Shown in pieces: positions 27,522 to 36,973 of a stretch of DNA of 64,000 bases. The notes under the pieces are model-generated. The model was not told the origin of the DNA, made no database searches, and worked only from the letters and a program-made list of their open reading frames with translations. Origin of the DNA: Brumimicrobium mesophilum (lineage in GTDB: Bacteria; Bacteroidota; Bacteroidia; Flavobacteriales_D; Crocinitomicaceae); contig NZ_PVSS01000005.1 in the NCBI RefSeq assembly GCF_003025005.1, positions 186,001-250,000 of the forward strand. Direction: 5' to 3'. The number at the start of each line of letters is the position of its first letter. The first letter of the stretch is position 1. Both the position numbers and the translations under genes were made by a program.

Positions 27522-29042
27522 CTATATTTCACGAATTAAAAAAGACTCCCATTCTAAAGCTTGTACTTTATTCAAAACCCTTGGAAACTTATGCTGAGCA
27601 CCTAGCTTTCCTTTTCTATCCATGAATTCATAAAACCTTTCTACAGGGATCATTTTTACCCTTGGCGACTTCAATAAATACTTTCGAACAGATCTATAAT
27701 CGTCATTTATTTCTTCAAGCATTTGATTGAGATAAACAGAATATTGTCGAGGGTCTACAATACTATTTGAACCGATATACCAATAATGTCTGTCGTCTTT
27801 TTTTGCGGGCAAAACACAATATTCTTCCGCTGTAATACCGAATCTTTCATTCGTCTTCTGAACTGCTTTATTCATATTTTCCAAAGAAAGATGTTCACCA
27901 ACAACATTTAAAGTATGTTTTACACGACCAACTATTTTGATTTCCAAATTTTCAAGATCGGTGAATTTGATGACATCCCCCATAAAATACCTCCAGAGTC
28001 CGGATGATGTCGTGATCACCAAACCATAATTTGCATTTTCCTTTAATTCATTTAAGACATAAGTCGGAAATTGACTTAAATCACCATCAGTTCTCAAAAG
28101 ATCAAAATACTTTTCGTCAATAAATTCATAATACACTCCGTGATTTGTTAAAAGTGTCATACTATTATTATTCGGATTTTTTTGATATGCGAAGAATCCC
28201 TCACTTGCTAAATATGTATTTTTAAAAAACACACTATTGGAACAAAGTGCTTTGATTTTATCTTCATAAGTTTCCAAAAATACTCCTCCGTGTAGAAAAA
28301 TTCTAAAATTAGGCCATATCTGGTGAATACTATCCACTTTATAAGTTTTTACAATCCTTTCTAAAAGAATTAACACCCAAGAAGGTGCGCCTGCAATAAC
28401 TCCAATATCCCATTTTTTAGCATTTTTGACTATCTCATCCAATTTAGAATTCCAATCGGTCATTTGAGAAATTTTACTTCCGGGTTTAGAAAACAAACGA
28501 TACAGAAAACGCTTGTTCTTTTGTAAAATCCCGCTTAAATCTCCTTCAAAATAAGTGTTGATTTCTTTCAGTTTTGTAGAGCCCCCAACAGTTAAAACAG
28601 TGGATTGATAAAAACTTGAAGGCAAGTTTAACTCATGCAATTGAAGTAATTGTTCTAAGGTCGTTTTTTGAAATTGTTTAATCATTTGATCAGACACAGG
28701 AATTCTTTTCGAAGAATCTGTTGTGGTTCCTGACGAAAGCGCAAAATGATTGATTTTGTTTGGCCAGGCAATATTTGTTCCGCCCTCCAACTGCTCAACT
28801 ATATATGGGTTGAAAAATGATTCATAGGTAAAAACTGGAACATTCTTTCGAAATGAATCACAAACATCTTCGTCTTGCAACAATCGGCTAAAGTCAAAAT
28901 CGACACCAAATTTGGTTCTCTTTGCTTTGCTTAAAAGATCAATCAAAACCATAGATTGTTCAGTGTTATTTGCTTTTCTTTTAACACCATAACTATAGCC
29001 AACTCGTGTTGTGTTCTTCAAAAATGTTCCTACAAATGCCAT
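27522..29042 (-). CDS. GH3-family acyl-adenylating enzyme
   Basis: 506 residues. The ANL-type motifs of GH3 proteins are present: SSGTTTDSSKRIP (about 101-113, phosphate-binding), YLASEGFFAYQ, and GLWRYFMGDVIKFTD, followed by IKIVGRVKHTLNVVGEHL. Plant GH3 enzymes adenylate carboxylates and form amino-acid conjugates. Bacterial members are common in Bacteroidota, and their substrates are generally unknown. Length is normal for the bacterial family. It is probably monocistronic, with non-coding sequence on both sides. Confidence 0.92.
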   Translation of the reverse strand: MAFVGTFLKNTTRVGYSYGVKRKANNTEQSMVLIDLLSKAKRTKFGVDFDFSRLLQDEDVCDSFRKNVPVFTYESFFNPYIVEQLEGGTNIAWPNKINHFALSSGTTTDSSKRIPVSDQMIKQFQKTTLEQLLQLHELNLPSSFYQSTVLTVGGSTKLKEINTYFEGDLSGILQKNKRFLYRLFSKPGSKISQMTDWNSKLDEIVKNAKKWDIGVIAGAPSWVLILLERIVKTYKVDSIHQIWPNFRIFLHGGVFLETYEDKIKALCSNSVFFKNTYLASEGFFAYQKNPNNNSMTLLTNHGVYYEFIDEKYFDLLRTDGDLSQFPTYVLNELKENANYGLVITTSSGLWRYFMGDVIKFTDLENLEIKIVGRVKHTLNVVGEHLSLENMNKAVQKTNERFGITAEEYCVLPAKKDDRHYWYIGSNSIVDPRQYSVYLNQMLEEINDDYRSVRKYLLKSPRVKMIPVERFYEFMDRKGKLGAQHKFPRVLNKVQALEWESFLIREI

Positions 29043-29586
29043 ATAATTGCTTTAGAATACAATTATAATTGCATAAAACGAAAATTAGATTATTGTAAGA
29101 TTATCGAATAATTAATGATGTTTTTTTTGTTAAAACAGATTTAATCTATCGATAAAAAACATCAAATCATGTTCAAATTAATAGGAGAAAATTGCTTTAA
29201 CTCATTTCGAAACTAATTGAAGATCTTAACCAAATGAAATCAATGCGGCTTCATTAGAAATAAAAAATGGAGAGCTAATGAATTATAATTTGCATATGTT
29301 GAGACATCGGTAAACAAAAGAAATTTCAAAAACCTGGAATGCAGAAGTTATTTGGAAATAAACTTGTAATAAACTTCACTCCTAACGTCATCATTACAAA
29401 TCAATTCCGCAAATATAAATTTGAGTGTGCAATTTTTCATAACGGGATCGGGCTACGAAACGTGCAGCTCACTATCCAAGTTATTCTTTCGAAGTTAAGA
29501 ATAGATTTTTAAACCAAAAACGATTTTCCGAAGCAAAATTCCACATGGTTTGTAGGACGTGTTATACACCTTATTTCAATCTTCGA
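29043..29586. other. Intergenic region, about 540 bp, no gene seen
   Basis: It lies between the GH3 gene and the accessory island. I see no coding frame or RNA gene. An 11-bp inverted repeat, TGATGTTTTTT/AAAAAACATCA (29116-29126 and 29154-29164), may terminate transcription. The right-hand about 130 bases (29455-29586) have a different texture from the AT-rich left part and may mark the island edge. Confidence 0.5.
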
Positions 29587-30444
29587 TTACTTAATCAATT
29601 CTTTCCATCTGGAAGGGTGATAAGAATTAAGCAGTGTTACTTTTGGTTCTGCATTAAATTTGTCTAAAGTAGGCTGAATTACTTCTGATAAGGGAGTTGT
29701 GCTTTCTAAAGGATCGAGACAGTAATCCTTTTCATTCTTTATTTGAAAATCAACAATCCGTTCTCTTTTTTTTGAAGGGCCACCAATTGTGCAAGCGTTA
29801 ATGAAGTAGAAACTTTCACAGTTCGAATCTTCAAGTTTCGATTGAATTTTCGACTCGAATAAAACTTTACCGCCCAAATCCCACAAAAGCCGAAATAAGA
29901 CTGTTCTATATTCATCAGTTGTGTGTCCTAAAGATGTTTGGAAGGAAACTGCATTGAGGATATATATTTCGTAAGTCCCATTTGAAAAGCACTTTTTGTT
30001 AAGATTAAACAAATCTAAAACGTCCAAAATAGATTTGTTGAAATTACCTCCCGCACTACCCGAAGATGTTCCATTCGCGGGTCTGATACCATTACCGGTC
30101 GAATCGTATTCATCCTTGTGCGGACTTTCCAATATGAAGAATATTTTCTTATTCTGTTTAGATTCTGGACTACTCTTAACCTTTGAAAATTTCGTACCGT
30201 CAAAAGTGACCAATAACCTTGGTTTTTTGTCGTCTGGACATCTCTTTGAACTGAACCTCTTAAAGGCTTTAAGTTTCTTTCGTTCTGCTAATTCCTTTGG
30301 TTCTTTTACTCCTTTTGTCTTATGAGATTTGTCTAGAGCAACTATCTCTTTTGAGAAGTTTTCTTTTTCGGCGCCCACAAAGGACGTTAAGAAACGGGAT
30401 AAAACCGATTCAATGTTTGTGCTTTCTATCGTATTCAAACTCAT
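29587..30444 (-). CDS. Uracil-DNA-glycosylase-superfamily-like protein
   Basis: 285 residues from the ATG at 30444. The open frame continues to a TTG at 30504, but that part overlaps non-coding, hairpin-bearing leader sequence. The N-terminal about 95 residues are lysine-rich. The core starts KIFFILESPHKDEYDSTG (ESPHKDEY at 106-113), then YILNAVSFQTSLG, and ends NSYHPSRW (H276). The order of an acidic/Pro motif after a hydrophobic strand, an N-containing strand and a C-terminal HPS resembles UDG-superfamily motifs 1 and 3. Fold assignment is inference, and glycosylase activity is not established. It lies beside the TrlF-like ATPase gene on the same strand, 162 bases downstream. Confidence 0.65.
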   Translation of the reverse strand: MSLNTIESTNIESVLSRFLTSFVGAEKENFSKEIVALDKSHKTKGVKEPKELAERKKLKAFKRFSSKRCPDDKKPRLLVTFDGTKFSKVKSSPESKQNKKIFFILESPHKDEYDSTGNGIRPANGTSSGSAGGNFNKSILDVLDLFNLNKKCFSNGTYEIYILNAVSFQTSLGHTTDEYRTVLFRLLWDLGGKVLFESKIQSKLEDSNCESFYFINACTIGGPSKKRERIVDFQIKNEKDYCLDPLESTTPLSEVIQPTLDKFNAEPKVTLLNSYHPSRWKELIK

Positions 30445-30531
30445 CCTGTGTTTATCTTTGATGGCATACGTGTTTGTAAATGGTTTGTTGCGTGGTTTAA
30501 GCAACTAATTTAGTAAATAATTACCGACCAA

Positions 30532-30571
30532 GAAAGTCCGCGAGGACTTTCGTAAGTAGGCTAGAACTAGC
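30532..30571. repeat. Two short hairpins between UDG-like and TrlF-like genes
   Basis: GAAAGTCC/GGACTTTC (30532-30539 and 30544-30551, loop GCGA) is a perfect 8-bp stem, and GCTAG/CTAGC (30560-30571) follows at once. They lie in the leader of the UDG-like gene and just beyond the 3' end of the TrlF-like gene. Confidence 0.6.
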
Positions 30572-30586
30572 AATAAATTATATACG

Positions 30587-30602
30587 GTGTTGCCAGTAGT
30601 GC
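30587..30602 (+). repeat. Left copy of the inverted motif bracketing the TrlF-like gene
   Basis: GTGTTGCCAGTAGTGC on the plus strand. Its reverse complement matches 33423-33438 at 14 of 16 positions, including the unbroken TACTGGCAACA. It lies three bases beyond the TrlF-like stop codon. Confidence 0.75.
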
Positions 30603-30605
30603 TTT

Positions 30606-33410
30606 TTAAAATCCGTATTTTTCTTTTCGTAAAATGAACGCTTTTTCACCACCTTCCATAATAGTTGTTATTTCATTTTTGATTTCGGCATTATCTATTG
30701 AACCTTCAAATTTGATTTCTCCTTGAGTTTGCTGACTGGATTCTTTATAATCGCAACAAACAACTAATTCGGCATCTCCATTTACTACAAGGTTAGCATT
30801 ATGACTAGTAAAAATTAATTGTCGCTTACTTTTAGCTTCCCAAATATTTTTAGTTATATCATTTATTGCTCTATTGTCAATATCATCTTCTGGTTGGTCT
30901 ATAAGTAATGGAATTCCTTCTTGGTTAAGAAGAACAGATAATAATGCTGTTGCTTGTTGACCTGCTGAAGCCTCTGCAAAAGGAATTGTATCTTCCATTT
31001 CGTTTCCAGTTGAATAGAAGAAAGATGGCTCAAATTCTATTTCTTGTGTCATCATAGATAACCAATTTTCAGGCTTGAACAATTCTACTATTTTTTCTCG
31101 ATTACCATCATTAAGCCCAGCTTCTGTCAAAATTTTTGTCTCTGGCAATTGAATTGGTTTGTCTTCAGTAATTTTATATTCAGCGAGTAACCTTAACTCT
31201 TCTAAAAGTGATTTCCAAGTTTCTAATGGATTTTCACTTTGAGTTATTCGCTCACATATCGCATCTATTTTATCTCTATTTATTCGAGAGCCTGTAAAGG
31301 AATTTACTAGTTGCTCTCTGATTACTTCTATGCTAATATTTTTAGTTACTTCTGCCTTAATGATACCATTTGATAGTTTGGTGAATTCTGTGGCTTGATT
31401 GTCTAATAAATCTACCTTATTTCTATGAAATTCATACCAATTTTCTTTCTGTTCAGAGAAATTAGTTTCTGGATTTCCAAGTTCTTTAATTTTAGTCAAT
31501 CTTTCATTGACCGAATTAGTGATTTCACGAATTCGATTTTCAAGATTATTTATTTCTTTAATTGTGCTTTCGTTCGATGTAGCCTTTTCCTTTATCTGAT
31601 TATAGCTAGCGTCATATGTCGTTTTAAGAGTTGTCCAATCCGAAACCAATTTGTTAAACTCAATTAATTTTTCATCTTTAAATTGTTCTAGTAATTCTGA
31701 TAATTTAGACTTTATTGTGTCAAATTTCGCAATTTTCTCTTTTTCTATTTTGTCGATTAAATCTTTATTTTTAATAGCTGTTGCACTATCAAGTAAATTT
31801 GGATAATCCTCTAATGACGATTGGATTTCTTCAAACTTATTCTTGAATAAATTAATTTCGTTTTTAGATTCTTGAATGTATGTTTTTTCGTTTTCGTAAA
31901 GCTGTTTCGTTTGTATTACTTTTTTATCCTCCTCACTAATCCCTTTTAAAGACTTCCTTAGGTTCTCAACTTGTTCAGTTATTGATTTTGATTGTAGATT
32001 TAATTCCACATTCTCGGTCTGAATCTCTTTTTTTCTAATTAAGTTATTGTAAGCTAATTTGATGTTTTTAGATACCTCTCGCAGATTAAAACGAATATCA
32101 TTTAGTTCATTAGAAATCGGTTGTTGAATAAACCTTTTGAGTTCATCTGTTCTTACACCAACGCTACTCAATTGTTTTTGACTGTAAGCCTGAATTGGAA
32201 TCAATCTGCGAATTTCATCTTCTGATACCTTAGAGAATTCACTTGTACCCATTTTTAATTGAATCTCTTTAGTAACTGAATTTCTTTTTACGATGTGCTC
32301 AATACCATTTATTATACAACTAATACGAACTTCTCCCGAAAATGGAATTAATGTTTTGTCTATTAAAACTTGTCTTCTTTTTAATATTTCCGACTGATTT
32401 TCTAAATTTTGTGAACCAATAATTTGGTCACAAAGTCCCCAACGAATATATTCTAAAACTGTCGATTTTCCAGTTCCTCTACCACCAATGAAGGCATTGT
32501 ATTGCTGATTTAATTCTAATTCTATTCTTCCTAAAAATTTTGAATTTGTTACGCTTATTTTATTAATGAATACTTGAGGAAGTTCAGGTTCATTAATAGA
32601 CATTCTTGATTCTTTTGCAAGACTAGCTTGTCTTAAAGCTTCTGCTGTTGGTGTTGCCCATTTTACCCATGTAGTACTTGTTCCTAGGTCTTCAAAAGTT
32701 TCTTTTCTGTTATCAGATGTTTGAAATACAGCAACAGATTTAAAACCATAATTTCTATCCTTTCCATTGATTATATTTAAATAACCTTGGTCATTTTCTG
32801 GTATTGAACCATCCTTATATCCACTAACACAAGGCATTTTTTTATAATGTTCATAAAAATCACGTCTTAATAGACCTTTATGTCCTTTTGATATATGTGG
32901 TAGTACAATGTACTTTCCTTTCAGTATGTCAATTGTATTAAGCTTTATGTGTAAATCAGGAATTCCATTTATAACATCTGATGGAATTGGAATTGTGGGT
33001 TGCGTTGAAGGTTCTTCGACTGGGCTTGGTTCTAGAGCAAGTTTAAATAAGATTCTAGTAAATTGGTCTTCTGGAAAATCTGCATCTAAAATTAAGAGTG
33101 CTTGACAAGGTGGATTACTCAAAGTCAATTCTATTCCAGGAAAAACAACTAATTTCTTCGCTTCAGGAACAGGTGTTCCACTTGAATCAACTTCATTGTT
33201 CGAAGCATTTTTAATATATGTAAAAAAAGTTAAGTCGTGATGGTCTGTTATAGCAACTGCATTAACATTTTTATCTCGGCAAGCTAATACAAATCTTTCT
33301 GCATATGCATTTCGGTCTTCATCAGAACTTGGTTTTACTCCAGACCAATTTATATCTCTTGGCGAGTGTACTTGAAAATCACAATTATAGAATTTAGTTC
33401 CTTTGTTCAT
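30606..33410 (-). CDS. PHP-phosphoesterase/ABC-type ATPase (TrlF-like)
   Basis: 934 residues. The N-terminal PHP (polymerase/histidinol phosphatase) domain has DFQVHSPRD (H15; the first His of the usual HxH is Gln), ITDHHD (D56-D59), FPGIELTL (E94), VLPHISKGHKG and TSDNR. From about residue 285 an SMC/Rad50-like ATPase follows: Walker A GGRGTGKST (near 307-315), a coiled-coil arm (about 430-690), signature ASAGQQATAL (near 810), Walker B PLLIDQPEDDIDNR (near 830) and the switch TSHNANLVVNGDAE. The architecture matches the TrlF family, thought to act on nucleic acids and often found in defence regions. It has its own promoter at 33481-33511 and is bracketed by inverted 16-nt motifs. Confidence 0.88.
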   Translation of the reverse strand: MNKGTKFYNCDFQVHSPRDINWSGVKPSSDEDRNAYAERFVLACRDKNVNAVAITDHHDLTFFTYIKNASNNEVDSSGTPVPEAKKLVVFPGIELTLSNPPCQALLILDADFPEDQFTRILFKLALEPSPVEEPSTQPTIPIPSDVINGIPDLHIKLNTIDILKGKYIVLPHISKGHKGLLRRDFYEHYKKMPCVSGYKDGSIPENDQGYLNIINGKDRNYGFKSVAVFQTSDNRKETFEDLGTSTTWVKWATPTAEALRQASLAKESRMSINEPELPQVFINKISVTNSKFLGRIELELNQQYNAFIGGRGTGKSTVLEYIRWGLCDQIIGSQNLENQSEILKRRQVLIDKTLIPFSGEVRISCIINGIEHIVKRNSVTKEIQLKMGTSEFSKVSEDEIRRLIPIQAYSQKQLSSVGVRTDELKRFIQQPISNELNDIRFNLREVSKNIKLAYNNLIRKKEIQTENVELNLQSKSITEQVENLRKSLKGISEEDKKVIQTKQLYENEKTYIQESKNEINLFKNKFEEIQSSLEDYPNLLDSATAIKNKDLIDKIEKEKIAKFDTIKSKLSELLEQFKDEKLIEFNKLVSDWTTLKTTYDASYNQIKEKATSNESTIKEINNLENRIREITNSVNERLTKIKELGNPETNFSEQKENWYEFHRNKVDLLDNQATEFTKLSNGIIKAEVTKNISIEVIREQLVNSFTGSRINRDKIDAICERITQSENPLETWKSLLEELRLLAEYKITEDKPIQLPETKILTEAGLNDGNREKIVELFKPENWLSMMTQEIEFEPSFFYSTGNEMEDTIPFAEASAGQQATALLSVLLNQEGIPLLIDQPEDDIDNRAINDITKNIWEAKSKRQLIFTSHNANLVVNGDAELVVCCDYKESSQQTQGEIKFEGSIDNAEIKNEITTIMEGGEKAFILRKEKYGF

Positions 33411-33422
33411 TGGTTAGTTTTT

Positions 33423-33438
33423 GCATTACTGGCAACAA
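33423..33438 (+). repeat. Right copy of the inverted motif bracketing the TrlF-like gene
   Basis: GCATTACTGGCAACAA, inverted relative to 30587-30602. It falls in the predicted 5' leader, 12 bases before the TrlF-like ATG. Confidence 0.75.
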
Positions 33439-33465
33439 TTGGCTATACGCATTGCGCATAGCCAA
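33439..33465 (-). repeat. Leader hairpin of the TrlF-like transcript
   Basis: Arms 33439-33450 (TTGGCTATACGC) and 33454-33465 pair at 11 of 12 positions around a 3-base loop. It lies just after the predicted transcription start and could protect the 5' end or regulate translation. Confidence 0.65.
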
Positions 33466-33480
33466 CATATATTCTTCACC

Positions 33481-33511
33481 CAAATTTAACATTTCAATTC
33501 AACTTTCGCAA
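33481..33511 (-). promoter_or_regulatory. Promoter of the TrlF-like gene
   Basis: On the minus strand, TTG (33511-33509), a 20-bp spacer and TAAATTTG (33488-33481) fit the Bacteroidota consensus. The predicted start near 33474 gives a leader of about 64 bases carrying the hairpin and the 16-nt motif. Confidence 0.65.
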
Positions 33512-33649
33512 GCTATAATGATTTTACCCTACTCCTTTATAAATTTCAACACTTTTACCTCACACCATCGCTCTAAAAGGAAAATTCGCAAACATCCGCC
33601 TGCTCCCCCACCCAACATTCTAAAAATAACCCTATTTTCGCTTTAAGAA

Positions 33650-36600
33650 ATGACAGCAATACGAAAGCAAATAGAAGAATGGAGGGATGGTCTTTTGACA
33701 CCTAATAAAAACGACGTTTTGTTGAATCTTCTTCCTGATGTCAATGCTTTTGCCATTGATGAAGTTTATCAAGAAGAAAAGACTTTTAGCCTGGAAGAGA
33801 ATCCGTTTCTAAGAAAAATCTATAAACAACATCAAACTTCGATAAAAGAAAGTGGCTCTCCAATTTTTGGAATTGCAAAAGGTAAAATTGCTTTTGAATT
33901 TGAAAGTCAGAATTATGAAATGCCGTTTTTACTTGCGGATGCATTCATTCAACGCAATAGATTTAATGGCAACTTTGAAATTAAACAAACCGAAGATTTT
34001 TATATCAATCCTTTATTGCTCCACAATTTAGGAATTCAGGAATTACCAGATGAAATTGAAGCAGCCGCAAAAAAATTAGACGAACTAGGATTAAAATCGA
34101 CTTTTGAAAATGGAATTTGGATTGCTAATTTTCATCCCCATCGTTTTGTTCTTCAGAAAGAATTTGATGCCATTTTAAACGCTCCTAAAATCAGTGAATC
34201 TCTAAAAAGTCTATTTGGTGAAAGCAGTGAAAATGTAGAATTGGCAATGGCAAACTACTGTTTATTCCCGTCTGATGTGACTCAACAAGCAGCAATTGAA
34301 AAAGTAAAAACCAACAATACGGTTATTCAAGGACCTCCTGGAACAGGAAAATCTCAAGTCATTACCAATTTGATTGGAAAATCTTTGGGTGAAAACAAAA
34401 GTACTTTGTTGGTTGCTGAGAAATCCGTAGCCTTACAGGTGATTTATGACAAGATGAAAGAAAAAAAACTTCATCATTATTCCATTTTTTATCACCACGA
34501 ATTGAAAGCCAAGCAATTTGTTCGCTCTATTCAAAGTACTTGGAATTATATAGAAAGTTTGCAATCCAAACTAATTGTAGTTGGTGAACAATCTAATTTA
34601 TTGGAAAAAGGTCTTGATTTAACTTTAGACCGATTACGTCAAAAAGATTTAATTGGAGGAATTTCTTTTAGTGCATTTAAATCGGAATATAATGCTCAAA
34701 ACGTATCGATTTACGTTTACAAAAAGCCAACTATTTCAACATGGAAAAAGGATAGAATTGTGCTTGGAAAATTAGAGAAAGATGGATTTCCTGTTTTTGG
34801 AAGTTGGTTAAACATCAATTTTTTGCAGATTTCATTTCCTGACATACAACAGGCCGTTAAAAGAACAATTCAGCAACTAAAATCAATAAAAAATAAAGAA
34901 ATCTCGATTTCCGATATTGAGCATAAAATCAAATTAAACGGATTGGTTTCTTTGTTTTATCACAACGATCAGGTTTTACCTGTTTCGGTATTCGAAAGTG
35001 AAAGCAGACTCCAAAAACAGTTTCTAAAACTTTTCAATTCTTTCATAACATTAACTGAAAAAGAAACCGAGTTAAAAGCCGAAGAAGGTTTATGGGACAA
35101 AGCTTTTAGTTTAACAGAGCTGAATGAATATATTTTAGCATTGTCCAACACAAAAAAGTACAGTATTAAATCTTGGATGACGAGAAACAAGCTTTCTAAG
35201 TTCACACATTTGAACATGTTGGATACCAAAAAGGCTTTGGAAAACCTCGTAGAATTAAACTCCGTTAAACGAGACCTTATTTCAACAAAAGAAAAGCTAC
35301 GGAAGCTAAAACTTCCTGATGAAATTGCTGTTTTAAATCATATTAATTATGCGATTAACAGAATCAATTCAGTCGATAAAAATGACTTTCAGAACCTTCT
35401 TGAAATGTCAGAGAACGAAAGATTGATATTAAAAAATTCAGGTCAGGATTTAAGTGATATTCAATATTCATTGCGACATTATTTTTCACTAAATGATGGT
35501 CCAATTCTAGATCAATTAGAGGCGATCGAAAGTGAAATTCCATTAATGATTGAAAACCTTTCAGAGCTAAAAGAGATTTCAATTGAAACTAAAAGTGTTT
35601 TACAAGAAACACAATCAATAGCAGAAGCTAATTCTGCCATTTACAATTCCCATTGGAAAGATTTTAAAGGTCAATTTCCAACATTAGCTGAAATTTCAGG
35701 TAAAGAAATAAAGCAAAAAATTGAGAATATTATTGAATCTTTCATTCAAGAATCAATAGATTTTGGGGAATCAATCACACAAGAAATCAAAAGGAAATTT
35801 GAGCAATCCCATACCTTATTGCAAACTCCGGCTTCAAAATTATCAGATGAAGAAAAACAATTAAAAAAAGATTTACGAAAAGGGAAATCCATTTTGGTTA
35901 AAGCATTTGATAAAAAACGCGTTTTCCCAAGTGTTAGAGAATTATTGAAAAGCGAAGCAAGACTTTGGATCCAGCTTTTACATCCTGTTTTCTTGTGTAG
36001 TCCATATAGCGTAGCCAAAAGTTTACCTATTGATTATCAATTTGATTTGGCCATTTTTGATGAAGCAAGTCAAATTCCTTTGAGTCATATTGTGGGAACA
36101 GTACAACGCTCAAAACGAATTGTCATTTCGGGAGACCAGCAACAAATGGCACCACAGTTTTATTTTCAAAAGAAAGCGCTTCATCAATCTGACGCATTGC
36201 ATCATGCAAGCTTCTATTGGCAAAATGTGATTTTAACCCATCATTACCGATCTGTTCACCCCAATTTAATTGAATATAGCAATCAATATTTTTATGAAAA
36301 TCAATTAAAAACCTTTCCTACTCCATTTTCAAAAAAACCAATTGATTTAATTACCACAGATGGAATTTTCAACGAAAGAACGAATGAAAAAGAAGCGGAA
36401 ATAGTTTCTAAAATCATTATTGATAAAATCAAAAATGAAGCATTTAATTTTGGACTGGTGGCTTTTAGTCAAACCCAATTGAAAGCTATTTTAGAAAAAA
36501 TTCCAACGAAATATTTAGAGCAATTGGAAAACAAAGATTCTATTTTTGTTCAATCGCTAGAAAATGTTCAGGGAGATCAATGCGAACATTTGATTATTAG

Positions 36601-36973
36601 TTTGGGTTACGCCAAAAACGAAAATGGTGATTTTCATAAACGTTTTGGACCTCTGAATCAAGAACAAGGTCACAGAAGGCTGAATGTTTTAATGTCTCGA
36701 GCAATTTCAAAAATCACATTTGTTCGAAGTGTGACTTCAGCAGATTTTTCAATTTCTAGTAACGAAGGAGTTGAGAGCTTAAGAAAACTAATGATGTTTT
36801 TAGAGCAAGAGGAAAATACAGAAATAGTAACACATTTCAAAAATGGAATTGAGCGTAAAGAGGATATTTTAATAATAAAAGATATTGCTTCAAGTTTTAA
36901 AAGTGGAAATGAGGTGGTAGACTTTTATCGGACATCGGTGAGTAGAGGTTGGAAAGTGGAGATTGCTCTGTAA
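33650..36973 (+). CDS. Superfamily 1 helicase (DNA2/NAM7-like, AAA_11/AAA_12)
   Basis: 1107 residues. The N-terminal about 200 residues have no recognised domain. Walker A QGPPGTGKSQV is near 227-237. A long helical insert (about 300-740) precedes Walker B FDLAIFDEASQIPL (about 797-810), GDQQQMAP (about 828), THHYRSVHPNLIEY (about 864), VQSLENVQGDQCEHLIISLGY (motif V, about 967-987) and RRLNVLMSRA (motif VI, about 1010). This is the SF1 layout of UPF1/DNA2-like helicases. Many relatives carry a C-terminal nuclease domain. Here the protein ends GWKVEIAL, and its last codons lie inside a dispersed repeat, so a C-terminal domain may have been lost. It is divergent from the TrlF-like gene. Substrate (RNA or DNA) is unknown. 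Confidence 0.9.
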   Translation: MTAIRKQIEEWRDGLLTPNKNDVLLNLLPDVNAFAIDEVYQEEKTFSLEENPFLRKIYKQHQTSIKESGSPIFGIAKGKIAFEFESQNYEMPFLLADAFIQRNRFNGNFEIKQTEDFYINPLLLHNLGIQELPDEIEAAAKKLDELGLKSTFENGIWIANFHPHRFVLQKEFDAILNAPKISESLKSLFGESSENVELAMANYCLFPSDVTQQAAIEKVKTNNTVIQGPPGTGKSQVITNLIGKSLGENKSTLLVAEKSVALQVIYDKMKEKKLHHYSIFYHHELKAKQFVRSIQSTWNYIESLQSKLIVVGEQSNLLEKGLDLTLDRLRQKDLIGGISFSAFKSEYNAQNVSIYVYKKPTISTWKKDRIVLGKLEKDGFPVFGSWLNINFLQISFPDIQQAVKRTIQQLKSIKNKEISISDIEHKIKLNGLVSLFYHNDQVLPVSVFESESRLQKQFLKLFNSFITLTEKETELKAEEGLWDKAFSLTELNEYILALSNTKKYSIKSWMTRNKLSKFTHLNMLDTKKALENLVELNSVKRDLISTKEKLRKLKLPDEIAVLNHINYAINRINSVDKNDFQNLLEMSENERLILKNSGQDLSDIQYSLRHYFSLNDGPILDQLEAIESEIPLMIENLSELKEISIETKSVLQETQSIAEANSAIYNSHWKDFKGQFPTLAEISGKEIKQKIENIIESFIQESIDFGESITQEIKRKFEQSHTLLQTPASKLSDEEKQLKKDLRKGKSILVKAFDKKRVFPSVRELLKSEARLWIQLLHPVFLCSPYSVAKSLPIDYQFDLAIFDEASQIPLSHIVGTVQRSKRIVISGDQQQMAPQFYFQKKALHQSDALHHASFYWQNVILTHHYRSVHPNLIEYSNQYFYENQLKTFPTPFSKKPIDLITTDGIFNERTNEKEAEIVSKIIIDKIKNEAFNFGLVAFSQTQLKAILEKIPTKYLEQLENKDSIFVQSLENVQGDQCEHLIISLGYAKNENGDFHKRFGPLNQEQGHRRLNVLMSRAISKITFVRSVTSADFSISSNEGVESLRKLMMFLEQEENTEIVTHFKNGIERKEDILIIKDIASSFKSGNEVVDFYRTSVSRGWKVEIAL

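Noticed and set aside
30445-30504. TTG-start extension of the UDG-like gene
   Set aside because: It overlaps leader DNA next to hairpins and adds no family-like sequence. ATG at 30444 is better.
29455-33470. Integron-type gene cassettes with attC sites
   Set aside because: The flanking motifs are inverted, not direct, and lack the conserved attC core GTTRRRY. No integrase is present.
33410-33646. 78-residue frame between the TrlF-like and helicase genes
   Set aside because: It runs through the promoter, hairpin and repeat motif of the divergent leader and has no protein-like features.
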